Below are positions 16,832 to 25,819 of a stretch of 64,000 nt of DNA, piece by piece. The notes beneath the pieces were generated by a model. That model did no database searches. It had not been told where the DNA came from and saw only the letters and a program-made list of their open reading frames with translations. Position numbers and translations under genes: made by a program. The first letter of the stretch is position 1, and each line of letters starts with the position of its first letter. This DNA is from Salinibacterium sp. (GTDB lineage: Bacteria > Actinomycetota > Actinomycetes > Actinomycetales > Microbacteriaceae): the NCBI GenBank assembly GCA_019638845.1, contig JAHBSZ010000002.1, positions 62,001 to 126,000 of the forward strand. The letters run 5' to 3'.

Positions 16832-17884
16832 CTACTTCGCGGCCGGCTTCTTGGGGGCTGCGGCCTTGGCGGGCTTCTTCTCTGCCTCGGTGGCCTCTGC
16901 CTCGAGCTTGGCCTCAGTGGCCTCGTCCGACTCGACGTGGTGCTCGGGAACGACGGTCGCGTCAGCGGCGGCCTCGTGCTCGGCGACGACGGCATCAGCA
17001 TCGTTCTCCTCGACGGGAACCGCAGCAGCGACGACCTCGGCGACCTTGGCCTTCGCGTCAGCGCCGGCACCACTTACGGCACCGTCGACGGCTTCGATTT
17101 TCTCAGCCTCGGTACTGGGGGTCTCAGAGGCTGCGAGCAGCTCCGCTTCCCACGCTGCCAGCGGCTCGACCTCAGCGCCGTCTTCGGGCTTCTGGTGACG
17201 CTGGATGAGACCCTCGGCAGCAGCATCCGCGATGATGCGGGTCAGCAGGCCAACGGAACGGATCGCGTCGTCGTTCCCCGGGATCGGGTACTGAACGTCG
17301 TCGGGGTCGCAGTTGGTGTCGAGGATCGCGATAACCGGAATGCCCAGCTTGTGCGCCTCGTCGATCGCGAGGTGCTCCTTCTTGGTGTCGACGATCCACA
17401 CAGCAGACGGGGTCTTCGTGAGGTTGCGGATACCACCCAGGCTCTTCTGAAGCTTGATGAGCTCGCGCTTCTGGATGAGGAGTTCCTTCTTCGTGTAGCC
17501 GCTCTTCGCGGTGTCTTCGAAGTCGACCTCCTCGAGCTCCTTCATGCGCGCGAGGCGCTTGGAGACGGTCTGGAAGTTGGTGAGGAGGCCACCGAGCCAA
17601 CGCTGGTTGACGTACGGCTGGCCAACGCGCTGCGCCTGCTCCGCAATGGAACCCTGTGCCTGCTTCTTGGTTCCGACGAAGAGGATGGTGCCGCCGTGAG
17701 CCACGGTCTCTTTGACGTAGTCGTAGGTCGCGTCGATGTGCTTGAGCGACTGCTGCAGGTCAATGATGTGGCTGCCCGAGCGCTCCGTCAGGATGAATCG
17801 CTTCATCTTCGGGTTCCAACGACGGGTCTGGTGACCAAAGTGAACGCCGCTGTCGAGCAGCTGGCGAATTGTGACAACGGCCAT
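16832..17884 (-). CDS. rpsB: 30S ribosomal protein S2 with acidic Ala-rich C-terminal extension
   Basis: 350 residues. The first ~245 match the S2 core: [32 protein letters not shown], and [14 protein letters not shown]. The last ~100 residues are a low-complexity tail of Ala, Glu and Val ending in Lys/Pro/Ala, absent from the E. coli protein. GAGAAGGAG precedes the ATG. An upstream extended -10 gives a leader of about 170 nt. First gene of rpsB-tsf. Confidence 0.97.
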   Translation of the reverse strand: MAVVTIRQLLDSGVHFGHQTRRWNPKMKRFILTERSGSHIIDLQQSLKHIDATYDYVKETVAHGGTILFVGTKKQAQGSIAEQAQRVGQPYVNQRWLGGLLTNFQTVSKRLARMKELEEVDFEDTAKSGYTKKELLIQKRELIKLQKSLGGIRNLTKTPSAVWIVDTKKEHLAIDEAHKLGIPVIAILDTNCDPDDVQYPIPGNDDAIRSVGLLTRIIADAAAEGLIQRHQKPEDGAEVEPLAAWEAELLAASETPSTEAEKIEAVDGAVSGAGADAKAKVAEVVAAAVPVEENDADAVVAEHEAAADATVVPEHHVESDEATEAKLEAEATEAEKKPAKAAAPKKPAAK

Positions 17885-18064
17885 GGCCGTGCTCCTTCTC
17901 GGCGCGCGCAGACGCGAGCCTTTTTCTCAGTTGTTATCCGCTGCCGGTCGGCGCGGAACCTGGTGCCCGCAGCACACAACCGCCCAGTTTGCACTGAGAC
18001 TGATGGAAGTGACTTCTCGTTCAAGGCACGCGTAGTCGCCCGGAGTTACCCGAGCGCTTCGAAA

Positions 18065-18072
18065 ATGATAGC
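18065..18072 (-). promoter_or_regulatory. Candidate extended -10 promoter for rpsB
   Basis: On the minus strand the bases read TGC-TATCAT, an extended -10 with five of six matches; no good -35 box is seen, as expected for this class. A start near 18058 would leave about 170 nt of leader before rpsB, long enough for autoregulation by S2. Prediction only. Confidence 0.4.
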
Positions 18073-18163
18073 ACCGCTCCCCCTCGTGCGGGTTTTCGGG
18101 CGCCTCTCCCCCTTCCCCCACTTCTCCGCGAACCCGCCCTGGTGCACTTGGCACGATTGCTGG

Positions 18164-18667
18164 ATGCCCCTCGCCCTCACCGTCGCCCTCCTCCCGCTGC
18201 TCGCGGTCGCACCTCCGTGGGTGTGGCCGATCGACCCGCCCCACTCGATCGTGCACCCGTACATCGCCCCGGATACCCCGTACGCTGCCGGCCACCGCGG
18301 GGTCGATCTCGCCGCGCCCGCTCGCACCGTCTACGCACCCGACGACGGGGTAGTGCATTTCGCGGGCACGGTGGTCGACCGTCCGGTGTTGTCGATCAAG
18401 CAGGCTGGCGGCGTGCTCACGAGCTTCGAGCCCGTCACGACAACACTCGTTGCAGGTGACACCGTCGAGCGCGGAGAGGTGATCGGCGTCGTGCTACCGG
18501 GGCACTGTGCATCCGTCTGCCTGCACTTCGGCGTGCGCGTCGACGGCGGGTATGTGTCGCCGCTGCGCTGGTTGGGCGGGTTCGAGCGTGCGGTGCTCAT
18601 ACCGACACGCTCGCAGTCGGCACGATCCCCTAGGCGCGAGGGTGGGCCATCCGGTAGCTCTCCTTGA
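18164..18667 (+). CDS. M23/LytM-family peptidase-like exported protein
   Basis: 167 residues. Short signal-like segment at residues 1-17 (MPLALTVALLPLLAVAPP), then one LytM domain: GHRGVDLAAP supplies the first zinc His and Asp. The second motif reads CLHFGVR where classical LytM enzymes have HxH. Many M23 proteins lacking full zinc ligands act as activators of amidases, so catalysis is uncertain. The ATG is preferred over longer frames that read back through rpsB. The last 38 bp overlap the 3' end of convergent xerC. An M23 gene between xerC and rpsB is common in actinobacteria. Confidence 0.82.
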   Translation: MPLALTVALLPLLAVAPPWVWPIDPPHSIVHPYIAPDTPYAAGHRGVDLAAPARTVYAPDDGVVHFAGTVVDRPVLSIKQAGGVLTSFEPVTTTLVAGDTVERGEVIGVVLPGHCASVCLHFGVRVDGGYVSPLRWLGGFERAVLIPTRSQSARSPRREGGPSGSSP

Positions 18668-19574
18668 GCCTCTCCGTCGACACATGAGTGTAGAGCTGGG
18701 TGGTCGCGAGGCTCGCGTGCCCCAGCATCTCCTGGACCGCCCGAAGATCGGCGCCCCCGTCGAGCAGATGGGTTGCCGCGGTGTGCCGGAACGTGTGCGG
18801 GCCGGCCGGTCCCGACCCGGGAACGGTCGCGAGCAATCCGGAGACGAGCTCGTACACCGTGCGGCTCGCGAGGCGACCACCACGTGCCCCGACGAAGAGT
18901 GGGGATGCCGCGTGCGATTCGACAACCAGTGACGGGCGACCGCGATCCATCCACGCCACAAGTGCGTCCCGTGCGGGATTGCCGAACGGCACGACCCGCT
19001 CCTTCGAGCCCTTGCCCAGCACGCGAACAGTGAGTCGCCCCAAGTCCACGTCACCGAGGCCGAGACCTGTAAGTTCACTCACCCGCAGGGCGGAGGCGTA
19101 GAGCAGTTCGATGATGGCGAGGTCGCGCAGAGCGACCGGGTCGCCGGTTTCCGCGCGCGTCGAAACCCTGGTGAGGATCGAGTCGATGCTGTCACGCGAG
19201 AGCACCCTGGGGAGGTGGTGATCGGTCTTGGGTGCCTTGAGGCGCGTCGCGGCATCCGTCGAAGTTGTCTTCGTGCGCGCGAGCCAGGCCGTGAGGCTAC
19301 GTGCCGAGGCAGCACGACGGGCAAGAGTCGACTTCGCGAGGCCGTCTTGGGACGATCGCCACAGCCAGTCGCGCAACAGTTCGAGATCGAGATCGTCTGG
19401 ATCGGTGGCGCCACGGGTGGTCGCAAAGTCGACGAGCTGGGTCAGGTCCGAGCGGTAGGACCGCACGGTGTGCTCGCTGAACCCGCGATCGACAGCGAGG
19501 TACGACGCGAAGTCATCAACCGTGCGCTGCAGGTCCACGGGACCATCGTCCTGCACATCGGCCCACTGTGACAC
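18630..19574 (-). CDS. xerC: Tyrosine recombinase XerC
   Basis: 314 residues. Resolves chromosome dimers at dif together with XerD. SAM-like N-terminal domain (15-100), then the catalytic domain with the full set: Arg164 (ALRVSEL), Lys in GKGSKER near 188-191, His260 and Arg263 (HTFRHTAATHL), His286 (LGHASLATTQ) and nucleophile Tyr295. Its place between dprA and rpsB is the usual actinobacterial position, which argues for chromosomal XerC rather than a phage integrase. Confidence 0.95.
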   Translation of the reverse strand: MSQWADVQDDGPVDLQRTVDDFASYLAVDRGFSEHTVRSYRSDLTQLVDFATTRGATDPDDLDLELLRDWLWRSSQDGLAKSTLARRAASARSLTAWLARTKTTSTDAATRLKAPKTDHHLPRVLSRDSIDSILTRVSTRAETGDPVALRDLAIIELLYASALRVSELTGLGLGDVDLGRLTVRVLGKGSKERVVPFGNPARDALVAWMDRGRPSLVVESHAASPLFVGARGGRLASRTVYELVSGLLATVPGSGPAGPHTFRHTAATHLLDGGADLRAVQEMLGHASLATTQLYTHVSTERLKESYRMAHPRA

Positions 19575-19594
19575 GAGCGCGGTAGCGTTTCGGC

Positions 19595-20353
19595 ATGCCC
19601 ATCGCCCTCGTCACCGGCGCGAGCGCCGGCCTCGGCGCGGAGTTCGCGCGCCAACTCGCCGCCCTTGGCTACGACCTCGTGCTCGTCGCGCGCGACAGTG
19701 CGCGGCTGGAGGCGTTGGCCGCGACCCTCCCCGGGCGCAGCGAAGTGCTCGCCGCCAACCTGCTTGACCCAGCGGGACGCGCCCGGGTGATTGCTCGCCT
19801 CACCACAACCGACCACCCCGTCGACTATCTGGTGAACAATGCGGGCTACGGCATGGCACTCGAGTTCGATGCGAACACTGCCGAAGACGAGACCCGCCAA
19901 CTCGAGTTGCTCTCGACAGTTCCGTTGCAGCTTTCCCATGCCGCGCTCTCGCAGATGTTGCCGCGTAGGTCCGGTCGGATCCTCACTGTCGCGAGCATTG
20001 CGGGGTTCGCGGGTCTCGGCACCTACAGCGCTGCGAAGGCGTGGGCGTTGACGTTCTCGCGCTGGGCGAATGCCTACTACCGCACGGGCGGAGTGACCTT
20101 CACGGCGGTCGCCCCCGGGTTTACACGCACGGAGTTCCACGAGCGCATGGGACGCACCCGCGAGTCGATGGCGCCGAGCATCGCATGGCTGGATGCCAGA
20201 TTCGTCGTGCAGACGGCCTTGCGTGCGGTCGAACGCCGCAAACCCGTCTCGGTTCCGAGCCTGCGGTACAAGGCACTCATCGCCGTGATCCCACTGCTCA
20301 CGCCGATCATTCGGCTCGGCGTGGCCCAGCGGGGCACGGATTCCCGACGGTAG
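19595..20353 (+). CDS. Short-chain dehydrogenase/reductase (DltE-like)
   Basis: 252 residues. Classical SDR: NAD(P)-binding TGASAGLGAEFA at residues 7-18, NNAGYGMA near 82, catalytic Ser in VASIAGFAG near 132 and YSAAKAW (Tyr/Lys pair) near 145. The C-terminal hydrophobic run (LIAVIPLLTPIIRLG) could touch the membrane. Substrate unknown. It is on the opposite strand to its neighbours, 20 bp from the xerC start. Confidence 0.9.
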   Translation: MPIALVTGASAGLGAEFARQLAALGYDLVLVARDSARLEALAATLPGRSEVLAANLLDPAGRARVIARLTTTDHPVDYLVNNAGYGMALEFDANTAEDETRQLELLSTVPLQLSHAALSQMLPRRSGRILTVASIAGFAGLGTYSAAKAWALTFSRWANAYYRTGGVTFTAVAPGFTRTEFHERMGRTRESMAPSIAWLDARFVVQTALRAVERRKPVSVPSLRYKALIAVIPLLTPIIRLGVAQRGTDSRR

Positions 20354-20356
20354 CGG

Positions 20357-21286
20357 CTAGTTCGAGCTTTCGGTCTCCGCCGCGTTGAATGCAGAGTTCT
20401 TGGCCGAGAGCACCTCGATGCGCTGCTCGTGGGTCATTGCCTCGATCTGTCCCCATGCGGCGGCCGGCTGACCCGTGACCTCGATGGTCTCGCCGACCGG
20501 GATGATCGAGTGCACAAGCTGCTCCGGATACACGTGAACGACGTTGACCGATTGCCCGAAGTCGACGCCCGAGAGCAGACGGTCTTCGGCGCTGAGGTCG
20601 AGCGTGTAGCAGGTAGCCGAGGCGACGGACACGGGAATTCCGGCAAACGTGCTGTGCGTCGAGTAGTGCAGGTGCCCGGCAAGGATGCCACGCACGTCAC
20701 TGCCCCTAAGAACCTCCGCGAGCCGGGGCTGGTCATTGAGTTCGAGAATTCCCATCGCTTCGAGAAGCGGCGTCGGGATCGGTGGGTGGTGGAGCGCGAG
20801 GATCGTCCCATGCGGCGCGGGGCTGGAGAGCACATCGGCAAGCCAGTCCAGTTGGTCGTCGGTGATGTCGCCGTGATGGTAGCCGGGCACCGTCGAGTCG
20901 AAGGAGATAATGCGCAACCCGTCGATGTCGTAGACGCGGTCTTGCGGGGCATCCGACTCTTCGTCGAAGAGCAGTCGCGAGTAGTCAGCGCGCTCATCGT
21001 GGTTGCCCATCACCCAGATCACCTGGGCAGCCATGCGGGCGGCGACGGGTTCGACGAGGTCGCGAAGGCGCGAATAGGCGTCGGGCTCCCCGAGGTCGGC
21101 GAGGTCACCCGTGAAGACGATGGCCTGAGGCTTTGCTATGGAGCGCTCAAGCTGCAGTAGCGCCTGCGTGAGGTGCTCGATCGTATTGACCTTGCCGTAG
21201 AGGGGGCGGCCTCCCGCCAGCAGATGAGTATCGCTGATGTGGGCAATGACGTGGGACGGGGCGGGGTACTGCCCGAGTTGGATCAC
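20357..21286 (-). CDS. Metallophosphoesterase, CpdA/Rv0805-like
   Basis: 309 residues. Calcineurin-like di-metal site: HISDTHLLAGG at the N-terminus, GDLADLGEPDAY near 60, GNHDERADY near 97, HHPPIPTPLLE near 165 and GHLHYSTHSTF near 205. Relatives hydrolyse 3',5'-cyclic nucleotides or other phosphodiesters and some act in envelope stress; the true substrate is not visible. It lies 32 bp before dprA on the same strand and may be co-transcribed. Confidence 0.88.
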   Translation of the reverse strand: MIQLGQYPAPSHVIAHISDTHLLAGGRPLYGKVNTIEHLTQALLQLERSIAKPQAIVFTGDLADLGEPDAYSRLRDLVEPVAARMAAQVIWVMGNHDERADYSRLLFDEESDAPQDRVYDIDGLRIISFDSTVPGYHHGDITDDQLDWLADVLSSPAPHGTILALHHPPIPTPLLEAMGILELNDQPRLAEVLRGSDVRGILAGHLHYSTHSTFAGIPVSVASATCYTLDLSAEDRLLSGVDFGQSVNVVHVYPEQLVHSIIPVGETIEVTGQPAAAWGQIEAMTHEQRIEVLSAKNSAFNAAETESSN

Positions 21287-21318
21287 TCTCCCACCTTATT
21301 GGTGAGGACGCGGTGTGC

Positions 21319-22515
21319 CTATGGCTCACGAGGTGTCCCTCGTTTCGTCCAGCCGCGCTCACTCCCACGAACCACGCCCTCGACCTCAAGCCGCGCGAGT
21401 TCGGATTGCGTCTCAGCGACGGTGAGTCCCGCACGAGCAGCGATGTCATCGGGACTTCGAGGCACGCGCGCGCTCACGGCGTCGAGCACTCTGGTGTTTT
21501 CGCGTGTTCGAGACTCCGGCTCCCCCGCTTCGATCACGCCGACGAGTTCGGCCATCTCCGCAGTAGTGGTCACGAGCTCAGCCACTCCATCGCGGATGAG
21601 CTTGTGGCATCCGGCAGACGCAGCGCTCGTCACCGGACCCGGTACCGCGCCCACGGGACGCCCGGCATCATTGGCGTGGTGCGCGGTGTTGAGGGATCCA
21701 GATCGCCAACCAGCTTCGAGCACGACTGTCGCGAGGCTGGCTGCCGCGATCAACCTGTTTCGTTGCAGGAACCTCCAGCGGGTGGGCGCCGATCCGCACG
21801 GGAGTTCCGACGCCACCAGCCCGTTCTCCACGATTCGGTTGAGCAGTGCGTCATGGCCGCTCGGGTAGAAGCGGTCGACCCCGCCAGCGAGGAAGGCGAT
21901 CGTGTGCCCGCGACTAGCCAACGCAGCACGATGCGCCATCCCGTCGATGCCGTAGGCGGCGCCCGAGACAATGGCAAAGCCCCGATCGACCAAACCGGCA
22001 GACGCCTCCATCGCTACGTGCTCTCCGTACCCCGTCGCCGCACGAGCACCAACGAGAGCGATGGAGTTGGAGAGGGCCGCAAGGGTTTCGGGGCGCCCTC
22101 GAGTCCAGAGTGCGATCGGGCCGTGGTGCCTCAGGTCGGCAAACCCGCTCGGCCAGGAGTCGTCAACAGGGGTCACCAATCGAGCGCCGTAGCGCGCGCC
22201 TTGGCGGAGCCACTGGAGCATCGTCGCGGGCTGTAGCCGAGGCATCCATCGGTCGAGTGCCTGTTGGGCGTCGGCGACGGACAGCTCCGACGATGCGATG
22301 TCGCCAGCGGGTCGACGCTCGACAAGAGCGGCGAGAGCACGCGCTGGCCCGAGTTGGTCGACGAGCTGGCCTGCAACGCGGTCTCCGGGCTCGGCGATAC
22401 CGGTCCACATGGCGCGCGCGAAGGCGTTCTCGATCGCGTCTCGATCGAGAGTGCCGATCGACACCGCGCGCACGAGCTCGGCGACTTCGGCCTCCTTGAA
22501 TCCGAACAGGGTCAT
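21319..22515 (-). CDS. dprA: DNA-processing protein DprA
   Basis: 398 residues from an ATG that overlaps the comM stop (ATGA); longer frames read into comM. Loads RecA on incoming single-stranded DNA during transformation. Rossmann core: ALVGARAATGYGEH, GAAYGIDGMAHRAAL, then FLQRNRLIAA and AGWRSGSLNTA. A winged-helix domain closes the protein (SPDDIAARAGLTVAETQSEL). The comM-dprA pair is conserved even in actinobacteria with no known competence. Confidence 0.95.
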   Translation of the reverse strand: MTLFGFKEAEVAELVRAVSIGTLDRDAIENAFARAMWTGIAEPGDRVAGQLVDQLGPARALAALVERRPAGDIASSELSVADAQQALDRWMPRLQPATMLQWLRQGARYGARLVTPVDDSWPSGFADLRHHGPIALWTRGRPETLAALSNSIALVGARAATGYGEHVAMEASAGLVDRGFAIVSGAAYGIDGMAHRAALASRGHTIAFLAGGVDRFYPSGHDALLNRIVENGLVASELPCGSAPTRWRFLQRNRLIAAASLATVVLEAGWRSGSLNTAHHANDAGRPVGAVPGPVTSAASAGCHKLIRDGVAELVTTTAEMAELVGVIEAGEPESRTRENTRVLDAVSARVPRSPDDIAARAGLTVAETQSELARLEVEGVVRGSERGWTKRGTPREP

Positions 22516-24047
22516 GTCGAGATCGCCTTTCTGAGGTAGAGACCTTGGTTCACGTGGTCCGGCGTCGGCTGGGTTGCACCGGCAAGGTCGGCAATTGTCC
22601 ACGCGAGCCGGAGCACCCGGTCGTAGCCACGCATGGTGATGCCTCCGCGCTCCAGCGCGCGATCGAGCGACGATGTGACCGCGGGAGCCAACCGAACTGA
22701 AGGCCCGCGCAACCATGCGCCGGGAACGTGGGAGTTAAGAGTCCACGGCGTCCCGGCGAGACGCTCGGCAGCCGCGGACCGTGCAGCAAGCACCTGCGCG
22801 CGGGCCATCGAACTCGTCATCCGTGCCGTGTCTCCTGCGAGCCGAAGCTGCGCTGCGGTGATGCGCTGAACGCGGAATTGGATGTCGATCCGGTCGAGAA
22901 GCGGCCCGGAAAGCCTGCCGAGATAGCGGCGCCGAGAGTTTGGCGGGCACGTGCACTCCGAGTCTTGCGCACCGTATTGTCCGCACGGGCAGGGATTCGC
23001 CGCCATGACGAGTTGGAACGATCCGGGGAAGTGCGCGACCGCGTTCGCGCGATGAATGCTTATCGTTGCGGATTCGAGCGGCTGCCGCAGCGCGTCAAGC
23101 ACCGAGCTGGGAAACTCAGGCGCTTCGTCGAGAAACAGCACTCCGTGTGAGGCGCGTGCAGCGGCTCCCGGGCGGATCTGCCCGCTCCCGCCGCCGACGA
23201 GCGCGGCGGCAGTCGCAGTGTGGTGCGGAGCCTCGAAAGGCGGGCGCGACGAGAGCGTCGAACCCACGGGCATCCCGGACAGCGACCGCAACGAACTGAC
23301 CTCGAGGGCCGCATCGGACCCGAGATCAGGAAGCAGACTCGGTAGTCGCGAGGCGAGCATCGTCTTACCTGAGCCCGGCGGTCCCAACAGGAAGACATGG
23401 TGACCCCCAGCCGCAGCAACCAACATGGCCTCGACCGCGTCGTCGCTTCCGACGATGTCAGCGAGATCGGGCTCGTGGTCATCGACCAACGCCGGGGCGC
23501 TACGCAGGATCGGCTCGACGACTTCAGGGGCGAACTCGCCCCCGTGCCAGATGACCGCGTCGCGCAAGCACGCAACCGCGATCACCCGGACATCCGGAAC
23601 GAGAGCCGCTTCGTCGGCGTTTCCGGTCGGGACCATGACAGTGTCGAAGCCAGCCCGCGACGCGGCTAGCACCGCCGGAAGGATGCCGTCGATGGGCCTC
23701 AACCGTCCGTCGAGGCCGAGTTCGCCGAGATGCACTACTCGACCTATCGATTGCGCGCTGACGGTCTCGGCTGCCGCAAGGCTGGCGAGAGCAATTCCCA
23801 AGTCGAATCCCGATCCGTGCTTGGGCAGGGCCGCGGGCGACAGGTTGATCGTGAGTTTGCGCGCGGGTAGCCCACATCCAGAATTTGTCGCGGCCGCCCG
23901 CACTCGATCTTTAGCCTCCCCCAACGCCGCGTCGGGCAGGCCGATGAGCACGAAAGCGGGTAGGCCGCTTGAGAGGTCGGCTTCGATCTCCACGACCGCG
24001 CCCCGCAGTCCCAACAACGACACCGACCAGGTTCGCCCCATCGCCAT
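22512..24047 (-). CDS. comM: YifB/ComM family Mg-chelatase-like AAA+ ATPase
   Basis: 511 residues. Lon-like N-terminal domain (GLPDAALGEAKDRVRAA), then an AAA+ core with Walker A GPPGSGKT at 222-229, Walker B GVLFLDEAPEF and a Cys cluster CPCGQYG...ECTCP between residues 370 and 385. The C-terminal domain carries MRGYDRVLRLAWTIADL. ComM homologues are branch-migration helicases that extend strand invasion in natural transformation. Start ATG shares a base with the yraN stop; stop overlaps dprA. Co-expressed with both. Confidence 0.95.
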   Translation of the reverse strand: MAMGRTWSVSLLGLRGAVVEIEADLSSGLPAFVLIGLPDAALGEAKDRVRAAATNSGCGLPARKLTINLSPAALPKHGSGFDLGIALASLAAAETVSAQSIGRVVHLGELGLDGRLRPIDGILPAVLAASRAGFDTVMVPTGNADEAALVPDVRVIAVACLRDAVIWHGGEFAPEVVEPILRSAPALVDDHEPDLADIVGSDDAVEAMLVAAAGGHHVFLLGPPGSGKTMLASRLPSLLPDLGSDAALEVSSLRSLSGMPVGSTLSSRPPFEAPHHTATAAALVGGGSGQIRPGAAARASHGVLFLDEAPEFPSSVLDALRQPLESATISIHRANAVAHFPGSFQLVMAANPCPCGQYGAQDSECTCPPNSRRRYLGRLSGPLLDRIDIQFRVQRITAAQLRLAGDTARMTSSMARAQVLAARSAAAERLAGTPWTLNSHVPGAWLRGPSVRLAPAVTSSLDRALERGGITMRGYDRVLRLAWTIADLAGATQPTPDHVNQGLYLRKAIST

Positions 24048-24403
24048 CAGAACACCCGCTCGAGGTGCTCGATCTCGATCTCGCCTTCGCGCGGAGCAAG
24101 CACGGCGATCGCGTCAATACGGATGTCGCCCGTCTGCTCCGGGTGCGCGAGACACCATGCCCCTGCGAGGCGCCGCAACCGGGCAAGCTTGCGTGCCGTG
24201 ATCGCCTCCAATGGATGCCCGTACGCGATGCTCGACCGCGTTTTGACCTCGACGAACACGAGCTCGTCGCGATCCCGCGCGACAAGGTCGATCTCCCCCT
24301 GTACACACCGCCAGTTCCGCTCGACGATGCTCAGCCCGGCCTCGACGAGGTGCCGCGCCGCGATCGCCTCACCCCTGCGCCCAAGGGCGTCTTTTGCTGC
24401 CAT
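24047..24403 (-). CDS. yraN: YraN/UPF0102 family endonuclease-like protein
   Basis: 118 residues, normal family length. PD-(D/E)XK-like core: GRRGEAIAARHL at the N-terminus, CVQGEIDLVARDRDELVFVEVKTR with Asp and E-x-K near residues 41-54, ending with ITARKLARLRRLAGAW. The cellular role is unknown. Standard partner of rnhB and comM. TGATG overlap with comM. Confidence 0.93.
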   Translation of the reverse strand: MAAKDALGRRGEAIAARHLVEAGLSIVERNWRCVQGEIDLVARDRDELVFVEVKTRSSIAYGHPLEAITARKLARLRRLAGAWCLAHPEQTGDIRIDAIAVLAPREGEIEIEHLERVF

Positions 24404-24476
24404 GGGTCAAGGCTGGCGGCAGGGCATCCGGCATCGCGCCGAAGCGGCGGGACCGGTGAAGCCAGCCCGTCGCGCG

Positions 24477-24758
24477 CTAGCGGGGAGGACTGGAGATGAT
24501 CTGCCTGATGGTAGCGATTGACCGATCAGTCGACTCGTGGAGCACAGCGTGCCAGCCCGCAGCGCGCGCCCCTTCCAGCGCGGCCGAAACTCGGGACCGG
24601 AAGTCGGCCTCGGCGGGTCCCACGTAGGGTGAGCTGCGCAACGTGCCGGGCAATGCCCCGGCGATGCCCTCCCAGCGGGCGATCCACTGATCCTGCCAGG
24701 AGTCGTCATCGACGATCTCGAGCACACCGCCCAGATCAAAGACCGCCGCGCGAATCAT
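24477..24758 (-). pseudogene. Internally deleted HAD-superfamily hydrolase remnant
   Basis: Encodes 93 residues. It begins like a HAD phosphatase (MIRAAVFDLGGVLEIVDDDSW) and ends like one (GARAAGWHAVLHESTDRSIATI), but the cap, motif II and motif III between them are gone; family members have about 200 residues. DLGGV replaces the DxDGT form, which is also seen in intact relatives. The reading frame stays open across the deletion. It lies 10 bp after DUF2469, within the rnhB-yraN block. Most likely a decayed gene, though a short functional protein cannot be excluded. Confidence 0.6.
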
Positions 24759-24768
24759 CTGTCGAGCG

Positions 24769-25092
24769 CTACTCGTCGAGCGCGAGTTCCTTGGGAAGCT
24801 CGAGTTCTTTCGAGGAGAGCTCCTCGACGTTGACGTCTTTAAAGGTCAGCACCCGAACGGACTTCACGAAGCGGTCGGAACGGTAGACGTCCCACACCCA
24901 GACGTCGTTCATGGTCAGCTCGAAGTAGAAATCGTGCTCAGTGTCTTGGCGCACCAACTCGACTTCGTTGGCCAGATAGAAGCGACGCTCGGTCTCGACG
25001 ACGAAGCGGAATTGGCCCACCACATCGCGGTATTCCTTGTACAACGCAAGCTCGACCTCGCGGTCGTAGTCTTCGAACTCGTCTTCATCCAT
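24769..25092 (-). CDS. DUF2469 family protein
   Basis: 107 residues, highly acidic N-terminus (MDEDEFEDYDREVELALYKE), beta-rich centre (YLANEVELVRQ, YFELTMNDVWVWDVYR). A small cytoplasmic protein of unknown function conserved in actinobacteria directly after rnhB, as here; its ATG overlaps the rnhB end by 8 bp. Confidence 0.92.
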   Translation of the reverse strand: MDEDEFEDYDREVELALYKEYRDVVGQFRFVVETERRFYLANEVELVRQDTEHDFYFELTMNDVWVWDVYRSDRFVKSVRVLTFKDVNVEELSSKELELPKELALDE

Positions 25093-25819
25093 GCTCAGGC
25101 AAGTCTACGTCACCCTCGGTCGCAGGCTCCCTCGGCGCTGGGGTCGCGGATCGCTGGCGCGATCCATAAAGCTCCACCGCGCGCGCATGCAACCACGTGT
25201 GACGATGGAGCTCGCTCGGCCCGAGCGCGTCGATTGCGGCGAAGTGTTGAGTCGAGCCGTAGCCCTTGTTTCCGCTCCAGCCATAGCCCGGGAGCGCGGC
25301 ATCCGCCTCGATCATCAGCCGGTCGCGATGCACCTTGGCGATCACGGATGCCGCGGCCACCGACGCGCAGTCGCGGTCGGCCTTGACGCGGGTGCGAACT
25401 CGCGGCGGCTTCGCCAGCCCGGGCGTGAGCCAGTCGTGCGAGCCATCCAGAAGCACGACACTCTCGTGGATCGGCAGACCGGCCTCATGCAGCTCGGTAA
25501 GAGCGCGGCGACCGGCGAGCGCGAGGGCGGCGATGATGCCGATGGCGTCCACCTCGAGCGGCGACGCGAGCCCCACTGCCGAGTAGTGCGACCAGGCGCG
25601 GGCGAGTGGCGCGAGTTCTTCGCGACGTTTCTCGCTGAGCATCTTGGAGTCACGCAACCCCTGGGGGTGCTTGACGATTCCGACCCCCACCGCCGAGAGG
25701 CCCACGGCAACCGGACCGGCAATCGCCCCGCGACCCACCTCGTCACACCCGATCACGTAACCGATGCCCTCGCGATGCATCGACCGCTCGAGCTTCAGGG
25801 TGGGGTCGGCGACAGTCAC
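25085..25819 (-). CDS. rnhB: Ribonuclease HII
   Basis: 244 residues from a GTG overlapping the lepB stop (GTGA). Removes RNA, including single ribonucleotides, from DNA. Catalytic acidic residues in GCDEVGRGAIAGPV (near 23), LLDGSHDWL (near 125) and RTRVKADRDCASVAAASVIAKVHRD as two motifs (near 145-165). The basic C-terminus carries a short extension ending in EGDVDLPEHG. Standard lepB-rnhB order. Confidence 0.95.
   Translation of the reverse strand: MTVADPTLKLERSMHREGIGYVIGCDEVGRGAIAGPVAVGLSAVGVGIVKHPQGLRDSKMLSEKRREELAPLARAWSHYSAVGLASPLEVDAIGIIAALALAGRRALTELHEAGLPIHESVVLLDGSHDWLTPGLAKPPRVRTRVKADRDCASVAAASVIAKVHRDRLMIEADAALPGYGWSGNKGYGSTQHFAAIDALGPSELHRHTWLHARAVELYGSRQRSATPAPREPATEGDVDLPEHG

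Noticed and set aside
19157..19175. GTCGAAACCC inside xerC, similar to the family-2 palindrome arm
   Set aside because: No partner arm nearby and it encodes conserved protein sequence, so chance similarity is likelier.
18630..19574. Integrase of a genomic island
   Set aside because: The protein matches chromosomal XerC and is in its conserved place between dprA and rpsB; no attachment site duplication or phage genes are seen.
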